Below the pieces are notes generated by a model. The model saw only the letters and a list, made by a program, of their open reading frames with translations, was not told the DNA's origin and made no database searches. A stretch of 64,000 nt of DNA from Paucidesulfovibrio longus DSM 6739 (GTDB lineage Bacteria; Desulfobacterota; Desulfovibrionia; Desulfovibrionales; Desulfovibrionaceae), in the NCBI RefSeq assembly GCF_000420485.1, contig NZ_ATVA01000001.1, positions 1 to 64,000 on the forward strand. The letters run 5' to 3'. Made by a program: the position numbers and the translations under genes. Position 1 is the stretch's first letter. Each line of letters begins with the position of its first letter. Of this stretch, positions 45,110 through 55,460 are shown piece by piece.

Positions 45110-45144
45110 GCGGCCCGCCTTCCGGGGTGGGGAAGACGGGCCGC
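45110..45144 (-). terminator. hairpin downstream of the MCP gene
   Basis: GCGGCCCG / CGGGCCGC, 8 bp, with inner pairing CTTCC/GGAAG; only a short T-rich tail on the minus strand. Possible terminator. Confidence 0.45.
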
Positions 45145-45166
45145 TGTCGTTCATGCGGGTCCGGGC

Positions 45167-47512
45167 CTAGTAGCGGCCGAACTCGTCGTCGTCCAGATGG
45201 ATCACGATTTCCGGATCATTTTGCCCACGACCCTTGGCGCTGCCTTGGGGTCCGGGCTTGGGGCCTTCCTGTTCCGGCTTCGCGCCCCAGGCGTCCTGCG
45301 GGGTGGAGCTGCCGGGCTTGGGCGCGGACGGCTTGCGCTTCTGGGCGGGGGTGTTCCCCTGGGGCAGCTGCTGCGGGGGCCTGCGCTGCACGCGCAGCCG
45401 CGAAGGCTCGGCAGCGCGGGAATCCCTTTCCCTTTCCTGCCGTACCGGCTCGCCGCGTCCGGCTCCTTCCCGCAGGCGGAAGTTGGCGAGCAGCGAACGG
45501 AGCAGCCCGGCCTGGCTGGAAAGCTCCTGCGCGGCCGAGGAGGTCTGCTCCGCGTTGGCCGTGTTGCGCTGGGTCACGGTGTCCACCTGCTGCAAGCCCT
45601 GGGTCACTTCCATGAGCGCCTGGGACTGCTCGGAAGAGGCCGTGGCGATGGCGTCCACCAGGGTGGCCACCTCGGCCACGTCCGCGACCACGGCCTGCAT
45701 GCCTTCGGCGGTCTGTCCCACCATCTCGCTGGTGCGCCGGACCTTGTCGCCCGAACCTTCGATGAGCTGCGCGGTTTCGCGGGCGGCCTTGGCGCTGCGC
45801 GAGGCCAGATTGCGGACCTCCTCCGCGACCACGGCGAAGCCCTTGCCGTGCTGCCCTGCGCGGGCCGCCTCCACGGCGGCGTTCAGGGCCAGGAGGTTGG
45901 TCTGGAAGGCGATCTCGTCGATGACCTTGATGATCTTGGCGATGGCCTGGGAAGAGTCGCTGACCTCCTGCATGGCCGCGACCATGCGCTCCAGTTCCTC
46001 GTATCCCTTGCTGGCGCGCTCGCGCACGGCGTCCGCGTTCTTGCTCGCGCGGGAGGCGTTTTCCGCGTTCTCGCGGGTCTGGGAGGAAACCTGGGTCAGG
46101 GAGCTGGTGATCTCCTCCAGGGAGGCGGCCTGCTCGGTCGCTCCCTGGGAAAGGGCCTCGCTGGCCGCGGAAACCTGGCCCGCGCCGGAGTCCACTTCCA
46201 GGGCGCTCTGGAGCACGGATCCGAGCACGCGGTTCAGATTGCGCGACATCTGGCGCAGGGCCTTGCCGAGCACGTCCTTTTCCGAGGCGATTTCGACCTC
46301 GGCGGTCATGTCGTTGGAGGCGATGGCCTGGGCCAGCCCGGCCTTGCGTTCCAGCCCGTCGGCCATGTGGTTCAGGGACCGGGCCAAGACCCCTATCTCA
46401 TCCCTGGACTCGTATTCGAGCCGGTCGGACAGGTCGCCCTGGCGGACCATCTCGGCCAGGGCGGCGGCCCGGCGGATGGGTTCGGCGATGGAACGCGCCA
46501 GGAACCAGATCATGGCGCAGAGCAGCAGCACCACGCCGAGGCTGATGCCCACGGCCCGGTAGAGCATGGCCTGGGAGTCCGCCAGGACCACGTCCATGGG
46601 GATGTCCACGCCCAGGCCCCAATACTGCCCGTTTCCGGTCACGTCGATGGGCACGAAGATGCGGTACCACAGCGCGCCGTCCGTCTCGAAATCGAAGACG
46701 ACCTCCTTGCCCGCGGCAATGGCGTCGTGAATGGCTGCGGCCTGGGCGCCGAAAGCGTCCTTCATGGGCTTGGCCATCATGGCCTTGTCCGGGTGGCCCA
46801 CGAAGGTGTCGTCGTCCGCCACGATGTAGGCCCGGCCCGTGCCGAAGGGCTTGATTCCGGCGGCCATGTCCATGAAGGCGGTCACGTTGTAGTCGATGCC
46901 CACCGCGCCGAAAAAGCGGCCCTTCACGATCACGGGGATGCAGGAGTCGATGCCGAGCACGGTCTTTCCGCCCGCCTCGAAGGAATACGGCGCGGTCAGG
47001 TAGTCCTTTTTGGTGTCGCGCGGCACGGTGTACCATTTGGCCGATTCCGGATCGGAACACGGCTGCGAATCGATGCCGGACGCCGTGCGGAAATAGTAGG
47101 GCTTGTATCTTCCGCTGGCGTCGTGCGCCTTGTTGAAATTCCCGTATTCCGCGTCCCTTCCGTCGAGCGCGTTGGGCTCGAAGGCGGCCCAGACGCCGAG
47201 AAAGGACGGTTCGCGCTCCACCATGCGATACAGAATGTGGCTGAACTGCTCCCGGCTCACGCCCGCCTCGCCCTGGATCGAGCCTTCATACACGGCGGCC
47301 AGCGCACGGGCCTGATCCATGATCGGATTTATGAAATCCAATACTTCCGTAGCGTGGCGTTCCGCAATCTGCCGGGCGAGATCCCTCGCATCGTTTTCTG
47401 CGGAGCGCCCCATCCAGGAGGCAAGCAGCAGACTCGTGGCGAGCATCCCCACTGCCACCACTGCGCAGGTCGGCAATAGTATCTTGTTGCGAATACCTAA
47501 ATTTTTGAACAT
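45167..47512 (-). CDS. methyl-accepting chemotaxis protein with dCache sensor
   Basis: The 781-residue receptor has a membrane helix near residues 10-32, a large dCache-type periplasmic sensor ([34 protein letters not shown]), a second helix ([18 protein letters not shown] near residue 325), HAMP, and the MCP signalling hairpin with tip [22 protein letters not shown] long Pro/Gln/Lys-rich tail (about 660-781) ends [16 protein letters not shown] and may tether CheR/CheB. Single gene unit. Confidence 0.93.
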   Translation of the reverse strand: MFKNLGIRNKILLPTCAVVAVGMLATSLLLASWMGRSAENDARDLARQIAERHATEVLDFINPIMDQARALAAVYEGSIQGEAGVSREQFSHILYRMVEREPSFLGVWAAFEPNALDGRDAEYGNFNKAHDASGRYKPYYFRTASGIDSQPCSDPESAKWYTVPRDTKKDYLTAPYSFEAGGKTVLGIDSCIPVIVKGRFFGAVGIDYNVTAFMDMAAGIKPFGTGRAYIVADDDTFVGHPDKAMMAKPMKDAFGAQAAAIHDAIAAGKEVVFDFETDGALWYRIFVPIDVTGNGQYWGLGVDIPMDVVLADSQAMLYRAVGISLGVVLLLCAMIWFLARSIAEPIRRAAALAEMVRQGDLSDRLEYESRDEIGVLARSLNHMADGLERKAGLAQAIASNDMTAEVEIASEKDVLGKALRQMSRNLNRVLGSVLQSALEVDSGAGQVSAASEALSQGATEQAASLEEITSSLTQVSSQTRENAENASRASKNADAVRERASKGYEELERMVAAMQEVSDSSQAIAKIIKVIDEIAFQTNLLALNAAVEAARAGQHGKGFAVVAEEVRNLASRSAKAARETAQLIEGSGDKVRRTSEMVGQTAEGMQAVVADVAEVATLVDAIATASSEQSQALMEVTQGLQQVDTVTQRNTANAEQTSSAAQELSSQAGLLRSLLANFRLREGAGRGEPVRQERERDSRAAEPSRLRVQRRPPQQLPQGNTPAQKRKPSAPKPGSSTPQDAWGAKPEQEGPKPGPQGSAKGRGQNDPEIVIHLDDDEFGRY

Positions 47513-47692
47513 TCCCCTTCCCCTGTTGTATTCGTTTCAACATTCCCTAACAGACACGCACCTTCCGCGCCAGCCGGGAGCGGGCACCCCGCCGCATTTT
47601 CGTTTTCGCGGGCGGCCGTCCGGTTCGCTTGGCAGCACGCCCCAGTTGGGATACAACTCGCTGAACCGAACACCGCCGGAGAAGTCCCGACC

Positions 47693-49288
47693 ATGCTGGA
47701 ACTGTTACGCATACATGACCTCGCCCTCATCGAGGACGCCGAGCTGGAGTTCTCCTCCGGCCTGAACGTGCTTACCGGCGAAACCGGAGCGGGCAAGTCC
47801 TTCATCCTCCGCGCCCTGGATTTTCTCACCGGGGAGCGCATGAGCCGCGACATGGTCCGGCCCGGCAAGGAAAAGGCCGTGGTCGAGGCGCTCTTCGTGC
47901 TCCCGGAGGGCGAGGCCCTCATCCGGCGCGAACTCTCGGCGGAAACGGGACGCAGCCGAATCTACGTCAACGACAGGCTCGGCTCCCAGGAGACCATCCG
48001 CGACCTTCGCCCCCGGCTCATCGTGCACACCAGCCAGCACGGCCAGCAGAAGCTGCTCTCCCCGGCCTACCAGATGCGCATCGTGGACGACTTTCTGCCG
48101 GATTCCGGCCTGCTCGCCGAGCGCGACGAGGCCGCGAAGGCGCTGGACGAGGTGCTGGAATCGCGCCGGGAGCTGGAGCTGCGCGCCGAGGGGCTGGCCA
48201 GCCAGCGCGAACTGCTGGAGTTCCAGCGCGCCGAGATCGACAAGGTCGACCCGCAGCCCGGCGAGGAAGAGGAACTGGAAGCGCTCAAGCAGCGCCTCAA
48301 GGACCAGGAAATCGCCGCGGAATCCCTGAGCCGCGCCCTGGACCTGCTGCACGGGGACGTGGCCCTCTCCGACCTGCTCTCGGCCCTCTCGCGCCAGATG
48401 GACGAGATTGCCCGCATGTACCCTGATTTTTCCGAAGACCGCGACGCGGTCAACGAGTTCCGCCACCGTGTGGGCGACCTGGACGCGCGCCTGCGCCGCA
48501 ATCCGGCCGAGGCCGTGGAAGAAGGCGACCTGAACAGCGTGGAGTCGCGGCTTTTCGCCATTTCGCGGCTGAAGCGCAAGCTGAACCGATCCCTGGAAGA
48601 CATCCTCCGGCTCAAGGACGAGATCGCCGAAAACCTCTCCTTTCTGGACGCCTGCGCCCTGGACAGAAAACGCCTGGAAAAGCTGGAAGCCGAGGCCTCG
48701 GCGCGGCTCGGAGGCATTCTCGACAGGCTCAACCAGGCGCGCAAGGCCGCGGCCGGAGACTTCTGCGCCCGCGTGGAGGAGGAGCTGCACGGACTGGGCT
48801 TTTCCGAGCACGCCCGCGTGGACATGGAATTCTCGCCCCACGAGCCCTATCCGGGACTCATCGAGATGCGCGGACGGCTGATGTGGATCCCCAACCCGGG
48901 CCAGGCTCCCCAGCCCCTGGACCGCATCGCCTCGGGCGGCGAGCTGTCGCGCTTTCTGCTCGCGCTGGTCAGCATACGCACCGGACGCGGCGACGACCTG
49001 CCCTCCCTGCTCTTCGACGAAGTGGACGCGGGCGTGGGCGGGCTGACCCTGAACAGCCTCGGCGACAAGCTGCGCTCCCTGGCCGAACGCCAGCAGGTGC
49101 TGCTGATCACCCACTGGCCCCAGCTCGCGGCCCTGGCCGTGCGCCATTTCCTCATCGCCAAGGACGTGCAGGGCGGCGAGACCTTCACCCGCTGCGAACG
49201 GCTGCGCGGCGAGGCCGTGCGCGCCGAGCTTTCGCGCATGGCCGGCGGCGGCGAACGCGGCGAGGCCCTGGCCGGAAAACTGCTCTGA
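47693..49288 (+). CDS. recN: DNA repair protein RecN
   Basis: RecN is an SMC-like ATPase that acts at double-strand breaks. The 531-residue protein starts MLELLRIHDLALIEDAELEF, Walker A is NVLTGETGAGKSFI, two long coiled-coil arms flank a hinge, the signature is RIASGGELSRFLLAL and Walker B LLFDEVDAGVGG. Length is normal. No SOS box was recognised upstream by eye. Divergent from the MCP gene. Confidence 0.95.
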   Translation: MLELLRIHDLALIEDAELEFSSGLNVLTGETGAGKSFILRALDFLTGERMSRDMVRPGKEKAVVEALFVLPEGEALIRRELSAETGRSRIYVNDRLGSQETIRDLRPRLIVHTSQHGQQKLLSPAYQMRIVDDFLPDSGLLAERDEAAKALDEVLESRRELELRAEGLASQRELLEFQRAEIDKVDPQPGEEEELEALKQRLKDQEIAAESLSRALDLLHGDVALSDLLSALSRQMDEIARMYPDFSEDRDAVNEFRHRVGDLDARLRRNPAEAVEEGDLNSVESRLFAISRLKRKLNRSLEDILRLKDEIAENLSFLDACALDRKRLEKLEAEASARLGGILDRLNQARKAAAGDFCARVEEELHGLGFSEHARVDMEFSPHEPYPGLIEMRGRLMWIPNPGQAPQPLDRIASGGELSRFLLALVSIRTGRGDDLPSLLFDEVDAGVGGLTLNSLGDKLRSLAERQQVLLITHWPQLAALAVRHFLIAKDVQGGETFTRCERLRGEAVRAELSRMAGGGERGEALAGKLL

Positions 49289-49399
49289 GCGAGAAATAAT
49301 CCGCCTGGACTCGATTTTTCATCTCATCTATGTGACATTCCTCCGGGCGACACGACTCTGGCGACGCAGTGCGTCGCCCTCTACATCACAGGAGAACGC

Positions 49400-49765
49400 A
49401 TGCACCTGACCCTCAAATTCGACACCGTGAACATCGACTGGGAAAAAGCCGCCGAAATCTACCGCGCCGCCGAGTTCACCGGCAGGGACGCGGCCGGACT
49501 GCAATCCGCCTTTGACGCCGCGCAGGCCGTCTGCTTCGCCTTCGACATGGACAAGCTCATCGGCCTTGCCCGCGTGGCGGAAACGGACCACGGCCCGGCG
49601 CTGCTGGACCTCTGCATCTACGCCTCCTACAAGGGCTTCGGGCTGGGACACACCATGCACGACTACCTCGCCCGCAAGGTGGAGGGAAAGCTGCCCATCG
49701 CGGCGGGCGACGAAAAGGAGCGGGAGTTCTACAAGGCCATGGAACTCGACGAGCTGTTGGACTGA
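49400..49765 (+). CDS. small GNAT acetyltransferase
   Basis: The 121-residue protein has a minimal GNAT fold: VDW-type start NIDWEKAAEIYRAAEF, strand KLIGLARVAET and acetyl-CoA loop YKGFGLGHTMHDYL. It is a paralogue of 50374-50799, sharing the DWE-AA start, QAVCFAFD, LIG-AR and LLD-CIY blocks. MarC-type gene lies between them. CAGGAG precedes the start. Confidence 0.75.
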   Translation: MHLTLKFDTVNIDWEKAAEIYRAAEFTGRDAAGLQSAFDAAQAVCFAFDMDKLIGLARVAETDHGPALLDLCIYASYKGFGLGHTMHDYLARKVEGKLPIAAGDEKEREFYKAMELDELLD

Positions 49766-49769
49766 CGCC

Positions 49770-50363
49770 GTGAACGTGTCGCTGTTCATTTCGGTCTTCA
49801 TCAAGATCTTCTTTCTGCTGACGCCCTTCTTCGGGCTCTCGGCCTTCATGTCCATGACCAAGGGCCTGGACGCGCCCAAGCGGCGCAGCACGGCCATGCG
49901 GGCCACGGGCGCGGTCATGGTCGTGAGCCTCGTGATCTTCTTTTTCGGCCCGGCCATCTTCGAAACCCTGGGCATCACCCTGGACGCCTTCCGCATCGGC
50001 GCGGGCGCGCTGCTCTTTCTTTCGGCCATCTCCCTGGTCAAGGGCAAGGCCGCGCCCGAAGAGCCCGAACCCGGCGACGACATCGCTGTGGTGCCCCTGG
50101 CCGTGCCCATCATCGTCGGCCCGGCCACCATCGGCACGCTCATGGTCCTCGGCTCCGAGCTTTCCGGCCCGGAACGCTACACCGGGGCCGTCGCCCTGCT
50201 CTGCGCGGCCCTGGGCATGGGCCTGATCCTGCTCGGCTCGCGCCACCTGGAGCGGCTGCTCGGCTCCATGGGACTCTCCATCCTCATGAAGCTCACCGGC
50301 CTGATCCTCGCGGCGCTTTCCGCGCAGCTCGTCTTCACGGGCATCAAGCACTTCCTGGCCTAG
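49770..50363 (+). CDS. MarC-family integral membrane protein (UPF0056)
   Basis: The 197-residue, six-helix protein shows the MarC pattern: FFLLTPFFGLSAFMSMT, DAFRIGAGALLFLSAISLV and VPLAVPIIVGPATIGTLMV, followed by a C-terminal LIMKLTGLILAALSAQLVF-like segment. The start is GTG 49770, five bases after the stop of the preceding gene; no ATG fits. Function of the family is not settled. Confidence 0.85.
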   Translation: MNVSLFISVFIKIFFLLTPFFGLSAFMSMTKGLDAPKRRSTAMRATGAVMVVSLVIFFFGPAIFETLGITLDAFRIGAGALLFLSAISLVKGKAAPEEPEPGDDIAVVPLAVPIIVGPATIGTLMVLGSELSGPERYTGAVALLCAALGMGLILLGSRHLERLLGSMGLSILMKLTGLILAALSAQLVFTGIKHFLA

Positions 50364-50373
50364 GTGTGTCCAT

Positions 50374-50799
50374 ATGCCGATCCAGTTCTCCTCCGATTTG
50401 GCCGATGTCGATTGGGAAGAAGCGGCAGGTCTGATCTCCTGCACCCTGGCCCGGCGCGATCCCGCTCCGCTTCGCCTGGCGTTCGAAAATTCCCAGGCCG
50501 TGGTCTTCGCAAAGGACGAGACTCGCCTCGTGGGCATGGGCCGCGCTTTGGACGACGGCGTGTTTCAGGCCGTGCTCTACGACATCTGCCTCCTGCCTGC
50601 ATATCAGAGCCAGGGCCATGGGAAGGCGCTGCTGAACCACCTGCTGGCAAGGATCAAGGGGGCTAACGTCCTGCTCTACGCCGTTCCCGGCAAGGAAGCC
50701 TTCTACGAGCGCTTCGGTTTTCGAAAGATGACCACGGCCATGGCCCGCTTCGGGGACGCCGAGCGCATGGTCCGCCTGGGATACATCACGCCGCGCTAA
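50374..50799 (+). CDS. small GNAT acetyltransferase (paralogue of 49400-49765)
   Basis: The 141-residue protein has the complete GNAT set, with acetyl-CoA loop YQSQGHGKALLNHLL and the C-terminal AFYERFGFRKM strand. It follows the MarC gene by ten bases. Confidence 0.88.
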   Translation: MPIQFSSDLADVDWEEAAGLISCTLARRDPAPLRLAFENSQAVVFAKDETRLVGMGRALDDGVFQAVLYDICLLPAYQSQGHGKALLNHLLARIKGANVLLYAVPGKEAFYERFGFRKMTTAMARFGDAERMVRLGYITPR

Positions 50800-50832
50800 G
50801 GTGCTTCGGGAACGCTCCACACTGTTGCATTA

Positions 50833-51777
50833 ATGCAACAACACGCCGCACTTCTTTACTTTGGCTACTCCATATTCTATCTTCATTGGGAAGCCTGTCC
50901 CCATAGCCTGGATAAGAATGTGACCTTCGGCTGCGCACACATTTCATCTGCCCGCAAGCACTACCTTTTTCTGGGCATATTGCTGCTCTCCTGCCTGGCG
51001 ATCAATCTCTCGCTGGGCGAACTGGCCCTTCACTACTCCCTGCCGCTCTACCTGGACGCTCTCGGAACCACGCTGCTCGCGGTGGTCTGCGGTCCTCTGG
51101 CGGGCGCTGCCTGCGGAGCGCTGACCTCCGCGGTCTGGGAACTCTGGCGGCCCGGCATGATCTACTGGGCGCCGTCCGGCGCCATCGTCGGGCTTTGCGC
51201 GGGCTGGTGCATGCGCATGGGACTCTTCCGCCACTGGGCGACCACGCTCATGGCGGGCGGCATCCTGGCCGCAGCGGCCACCCTGGTTTCCGTGCCCATC
51301 CGCCTGCTCGCGGACGGCGCGCTGACCTCCGGCGAGGGCGTCATCTCCCAGCTGCTGATCCGTTCGGGCAAGGACGTCTGGGAAGCCGTCATCAGCACGT
51401 CCTACCTCGTGGAACTCACGGACAAGGTCAGCATCTGCCTGCTGGCCAGAGCCCTCGGACTGGGCATCCTCTTGCTGCGCCCCCCGCTCGGCACCGTCCC
51501 GCTCGCCCAGCGGCTGAGCGCGCCCGCCTCGGAGCGGGTGCCCATCCTGGCGGTGATCGGAGGCTTCCTCGGCGCGGGGGGCCTGTATCTCTGGTTCTTC
51601 CTGCATGAAATCGTCTCGACCACGCCCCAGATCTACGACCACTCCGCGTATGAATCCTTCATCGCCCTGGCGCGGGTCGGATTCGGCGACTTCATCACCC
51701 TGGGGGCGGCCTACTCGCCGACAGTGGCGGCCTTCGGCGGCGTTCTTCTGCTCGTGGGCCTGATCTTCCGGGTCTAG
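50833..51777 (+). CDS. ECF-transporter S-component-like membrane protein
   Basis: The 314-residue product has about seven helices. LYLDALGTTLLAVVCGPLAGAACGALTSAVWE near residue 75, with GMIYWAPSGAIVGLCAGW after it, follows the small-ligand-binding pattern of ECF S components. The C-terminal part (after 230) adds helices not usual for S components. The first ATG (50833) gives 40 soluble residues before the first helix; a start nearer 50941 is possible. No ECF ATPase or T-component adjoins. Confidence 0.5.
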   Translation: MQQHAALLYFGYSIFYLHWEACPHSLDKNVTFGCAHISSARKHYLFLGILLLSCLAINLSLGELALHYSLPLYLDALGTTLLAVVCGPLAGAACGALTSAVWELWRPGMIYWAPSGAIVGLCAGWCMRMGLFRHWATTLMAGGILAAAATLVSVPIRLLADGALTSGEGVISQLLIRSGKDVWEAVISTSYLVELTDKVSICLLARALGLGILLLRPPLGTVPLAQRLSAPASERVPILAVIGGFLGAGGLYLWFFLHEIVSTTPQIYDHSAYESFIALARVGFGDFITLGAAYSPTVAAFGGVLLLVGLIFRV

Positions 51778-51853
51778 CCCGGACGCCGGGGCACGAAAAA
51801 AGGCGCGAGCCGAAGCCCACGCCCTGATGATTTCCTCTTCGCCCCGTCGCGGG

Positions 51854-52420
51854 CTACTTCTGCTTCCAGCCGCCGCCGTCCTGTATCCAGGTGCCCGGTT
51901 CGGCAAAGCCCTTCCAGACATCGGCGTAGATGGCCTGAACGTCTCCGACCTTGTCCGGAGTCTGGGCCGCCTTGGCCTTTTCCTGGTAGAGCTGCATCTT
52001 CAGGGAACGGTCCTGAGCCGCGAGGCGGTTGATCTCGCCGACCTGCTGCATGTTCAGCCCGCTCTTGTCGCGCAAGACCGCGAACCCGTCCTCGTCCAGG
52101 CCCATGTTGCCGGAGGCGAGGTAGGGCTTGAGCTGGGGATAGAGCTGCTTGAGCTGCTCGCCGATGCCCCGCGTCACCGAGTTGGAAAGGGACTTGTAGT
52201 CCTGGGCGAAAGCCTCCCTGGGGCCGACAAGGTTCAGCCAGGAGCCTTCCTTGGGAGCCTCGGTTCCGGGCTTTTGCTGGCCTTCGATGCCGTAGACGCT
52301 CTTGACCACGTCCTCGGCGTCCTTCTTGATCTCCGCAGCGGGGAAATAGATGTTCACGGTCACGCAGGCCGTGACCAGAAGCATGACCAGAGCGGCCTGA
52401 ACCTTGAACAGTCGTTTCAT
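51854..52420 (-). CDS. DUF1318/YdbL-family lipoprotein
   Basis: The 188-residue lipoprotein has a lipobox (LLVTAC, Cys 19), then TVNIYFPAAEIKKDAEDVV and the DUF1318 C-terminus GEINRLAAQDRSLKMQLY ... PGTWIQDGGGWKQK. It starts nine bases after the stop of the large AsmA-like gene and is its presumed partner, as YdbL is of YdbH in enterobacteria, in transport of phospholipid between membranes. Confidence 0.8.
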   Translation of the reverse strand: MKRLFKVQAALVMLLVTACVTVNIYFPAAEIKKDAEDVVKSVYGIEGQQKPGTEAPKEGSWLNLVGPREAFAQDYKSLSNSVTRGIGEQLKQLYPQLKPYLASGNMGLDEDGFAVLRDKSGLNMQQVGEINRLAAQDRSLKMQLYQEKAKAAQTPDKVGDVQAIYADVWKGFAEPGTWIQDGGGWKQK

Positions 52421-52429
52421 GTGCGCCTC

Positions 52430-55261
52430 CTATGGCGTGCCGGACGGCGGCCCGCTCGTTGCCGAGCCCTTGACCACCCGCTGGATGCGTTCCAGCATGT
52501 CCGAAAAGCTGATGTAGTTCTCAGGGTTGCCGTTGACAACGTTGATTCCCGTCAAGAACGGCTTCTTGATCAGGTATTCCACGCCACCCTCGCGGATCAG
52601 CCCGCGCACCTGGAATCTATCATTGTTCAGGATGCATTGGAAGCCGATGCGCGAATAGGAAAACTCCTCGAAAAAGGAAGCGAAGAGCCCCACGCCCACG
52701 TCGCCTATGCCGGAGCCCGTGCCGATGACGGACAGGGAGTTGACCGCGCGCAGGCTGACGCTCTTCTCGAAATCGTCGTTCTCGGACGTCGTCGCGGAGA
52801 GCGTGAACCGCGCGGGCTGGCCAAAGGCGAAGAGCAGGCCGCGCAGGTCCAGGTCGATCAGTCCTGTGACCCGGCCGATGCCCAGCGCGCCGGAAAGCCG
52901 CTCCAGGTCGAGCCCGCGCACCAGAGCGCTCGCCCCGAACTGTCGCCGGGCCTCCAGGGGCCAGTCCATGAAAAATCCGTCCGCATGGACCGCGCCGCCG
53001 AAAAAGTCGCCCTCCACGGACCCCGGTATGGCGACGCGCTTGCGGGTGGCCGTGATCCGGCCCAGGTCGCCGTGCAGCACTCCCTCGAGCGGAACCGCCT
53101 CGCGCGACCACTGCGAGAGGTCGATGTCCTTGAAGGCGGCGGTCAGGGACAGCTCGAAGTCGCGGGAGAGCGGCGCATCGCAGAAGAGGTCTTCGAGCCG
53201 GATGCGCCCGCCGAAAAGCGGGATGCGGATGGGGTCGAGAAGGTAAAAGCGGTTCGGGACCAGGGCCATGCGCACCGCGAAATTTTCCCGCTCGGACCAA
53301 GGCGTCCGCATGCGCGCGATGCGCAAGGCGCCGAGCTGCTCGTCGCGCAGGGCGCTCCGAGCGGGCGGCGCGGCCGGGCCTTTGAGGCGGTAGGTCAGGG
53401 GCAGGTCCAGGTAGGCTCCGCGCAGGTCCACCTGGCCTTCGGCGCTGCGCAGCGAGGCATCCTCCAGGCGCAGCCGTCCGCGCAGGTCCGCCGTGGTGCC
53501 GTCCGCGTTCACCGCGAGGGAAAAGCCGCCTCTGCCGCCCAGGCCCGCATCCGGTCCCTGCCAGCGCGTCAGGCCCTGGGGAGCGGCCACGAAGGTCTGG
53601 AAGAGCGCGCCGAGGTCCAGGCCGTCGGATTCGGCCTCGCCCCGGTAGCGCCAGTCCGTGAAGGGGCCGTGGGCCCAGAGGTCGCCCTCGGCCCGCAAGT
53701 GGCCGAATCCGGACCAATCCACCACGGCCTTGAGATCCTTGAAGCGGTCCGCGCCGATCTGGTTGGCGTTGGCCGTGAAGCGCAGGGGCGAGTCCGCGAG
53801 ATTGAGGTACGTGGCTCCGAAAAGGGCTTCGCCCTTGTCCAGGCGCAGGTCCGCGTTGACCCAGCGGCGCAGGGTCTTCAGGCTCAGCCGCGAGCGCAGG
53901 CGCAGATCGCCCCCCAGGCCCTGGCCCATGTGCAGGGCGTCCGGGGACATGTAGTTCAGCCCGCGCAGACGCAGGCGCACGTCGCTGGTCACGTTCTCGG
54001 CGTCCATGTCCAGGCTGCCGGAAACATCCAGCCGCCCTTCGGCGGTCCAGTCCGCCAGCCCGGCCAGGATAGCCAGGCTCGGCCCGAGACGCGCCAGGTC
54101 CAGGCCCGGTCCCCGGAAATCGCAGTGCGCCGTGCCGTTGCCGTCCACAGCGCCCGTGGCCGTGAACGTTCCTCCCGGCACTTGCAGGCGCAGCTCGTCG
54201 ATGCTCCATCCGTCCTGCGGCAACGGCGAAAGCGTGCCGGAGAGGGTCGCGGAGCCCAGCGGCAGCCTGCGCCCGGCCAGAGCCAGCCCGTCCGCGCTGG
54301 AGACGCGCAGCCGCCGGAGATGATACGCGCCGCCGGACATGCCCGCCTCGAATTCCATGCTCGGCGAGCGCAGCTCCACGCCGCCCGGCGCGAGCGTTCC
54401 GCGCACGTCCACCCGGCCCGCTGCGTCCCACTGCCCGCCCGTGCCGGGATGCAGGTCCGCTTCGGCGCGCAGGCCGGGCACGGATACCGTTGTTCCGGAA
54501 AGCTCAATGCCCAGGGACCGCTTCACGTCCAGGGTCAGGTGCAGGTCGTCCGGAGCGCGGCCCGCGCCGCCCATGGCGAAGCCCAGTCCCAGACGCAGCG
54601 CGCCGCGCAGCCGCAAGCCCTTCAGCGTTTCGGGAAATATCCGCGCCAGGAGCGCAGCGAACCGGCTCCCGTCCGAGGCGTCCAGGGAAAAATCCGCATC
54701 CAGCCCGCCGGAGTCGGACCAGCGCAGGCCCCCTTCCAGCACCAGCCCGCCGGACAGCTCGACCCGAAGCCGGTCGAGGCGAAGCTCGCCTGCCGAGGCG
54801 ATCCAGACCCCGTTCCCGGTCAGCAGGATGTCCGTTTCCGCGTCTTTTGGCGCGCCGCTCCCGGCGGCTCCTTCCTGGGCGTGCAGTCGGGCCTTGTCCA
54901 TGCGCAGCCGCACGCGCTCGAAAACGATGCGCTCCCCGTCCACGCGGGCCTCGGCCTCGCCCGCGAGCAGCCCCCGGATCCAGGGGGAATCCAAAAGCGT
55001 CGGCTCCAGGGCCAGCGTCCCCCGCAGGGCCGCACCGTCGAAACGCAGCTCCCCGACGGGATGCAGGGTCAGCAGCGGCGAGCCGTCCGCGCCGCGCAGG
55101 ACCACTGTCGGCCCGCCGGAAGCCGCGCTTCCCGCTTGCGCCGCCCGCGCCGGAATGGCCAGGAGCGCAAGCACGGCCAGCGCGCAGCAGAACGCTGCGG
55201 CCAAACGCTCAACGGAACGCGCCGGAAACGCGCGCGGAAAAAGGAGCGGGGAACGGGTCAT
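52430..55261 (-). CDS. YdbH-like AsmA-superfamily envelope protein
   Basis: The 943-residue protein has an N-terminal signal or anchor (AAFCCALAVLALLAIPARA), long repeated beta-strand segments with LRLRGLNYMSPDALHMGQ and DLSQWSREAVPLEGVLHGDL, and a conserved C-terminus VGLFASFFEEFSYSRIGFQC then GVEYLIKKPFLTGINVVNG, matching YdbH/DctA-type bridge proteins. It is likely to span the periplasm as a lipid conduit. Operon with the DUF1318 lipoprotein. Confidence 0.78.
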   Translation of the reverse strand: MTRSPLLFPRAFPARSVERLAAAFCCALAVLALLAIPARAAQAGSAASGGPTVVLRGADGSPLLTLHPVGELRFDGAALRGTLALEPTLLDSPWIRGLLAGEAEARVDGERIVFERVRLRMDKARLHAQEGAAGSGAPKDAETDILLTGNGVWIASAGELRLDRLRVELSGGLVLEGGLRWSDSGGLDADFSLDASDGSRFAALLARIFPETLKGLRLRGALRLGLGFAMGGAGRAPDDLHLTLDVKRSLGIELSGTTVSVPGLRAEADLHPGTGGQWDAAGRVDVRGTLAPGGVELRSPSMEFEAGMSGGAYHLRRLRVSSADGLALAGRRLPLGSATLSGTLSPLPQDGWSIDELRLQVPGGTFTATGAVDGNGTAHCDFRGPGLDLARLGPSLAILAGLADWTAEGRLDVSGSLDMDAENVTSDVRLRLRGLNYMSPDALHMGQGLGGDLRLRSRLSLKTLRRWVNADLRLDKGEALFGATYLNLADSPLRFTANANQIGADRFKDLKAVVDWSGFGHLRAEGDLWAHGPFTDWRYRGEAESDGLDLGALFQTFVAAPQGLTRWQGPDAGLGGRGGFSLAVNADGTTADLRGRLRLEDASLRSAEGQVDLRGAYLDLPLTYRLKGPAAPPARSALRDEQLGALRIARMRTPWSERENFAVRMALVPNRFYLLDPIRIPLFGGRIRLEDLFCDAPLSRDFELSLTAAFKDIDLSQWSREAVPLEGVLHGDLGRITATRKRVAIPGSVEGDFFGGAVHADGFFMDWPLEARRQFGASALVRGLDLERLSGALGIGRVTGLIDLDLRGLLFAFGQPARFTLSATTSENDDFEKSVSLRAVNSLSVIGTGSGIGDVGVGLFASFFEEFSYSRIGFQCILNNDRFQVRGLIREGGVEYLIKKPFLTGINVVNGNPENYISFSDMLERIQRVVKGSATSGPPSGTP

Positions 55262-55460
55262 GTTTTCAGCATACCAGTATTTCAGGCGGTTTCAAAGCAT
55301 CGCCCCCGATCATGGAGCCGGACCGATCCAAAGCGTCCTGCGGCATCCGGACGCTTCGGCTGCGGCCCCAATGCGTCGAAATACGCCCCCTTACGCATCC
55401 CGGCCTTGCCGCACGGCGGGCCTTGGGCTAACGTACCCCCTGCGAAAAGAGGAGAATCCC

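Noticed and set aside
51827-55300. Very long plus-strand frame opposite the YdbH-like and DUF1318 genes
   Set aside because: Only its 3' end (the MBL gene, 55997-56623) is a real protein; the rest mirrors the minus-strand genes.
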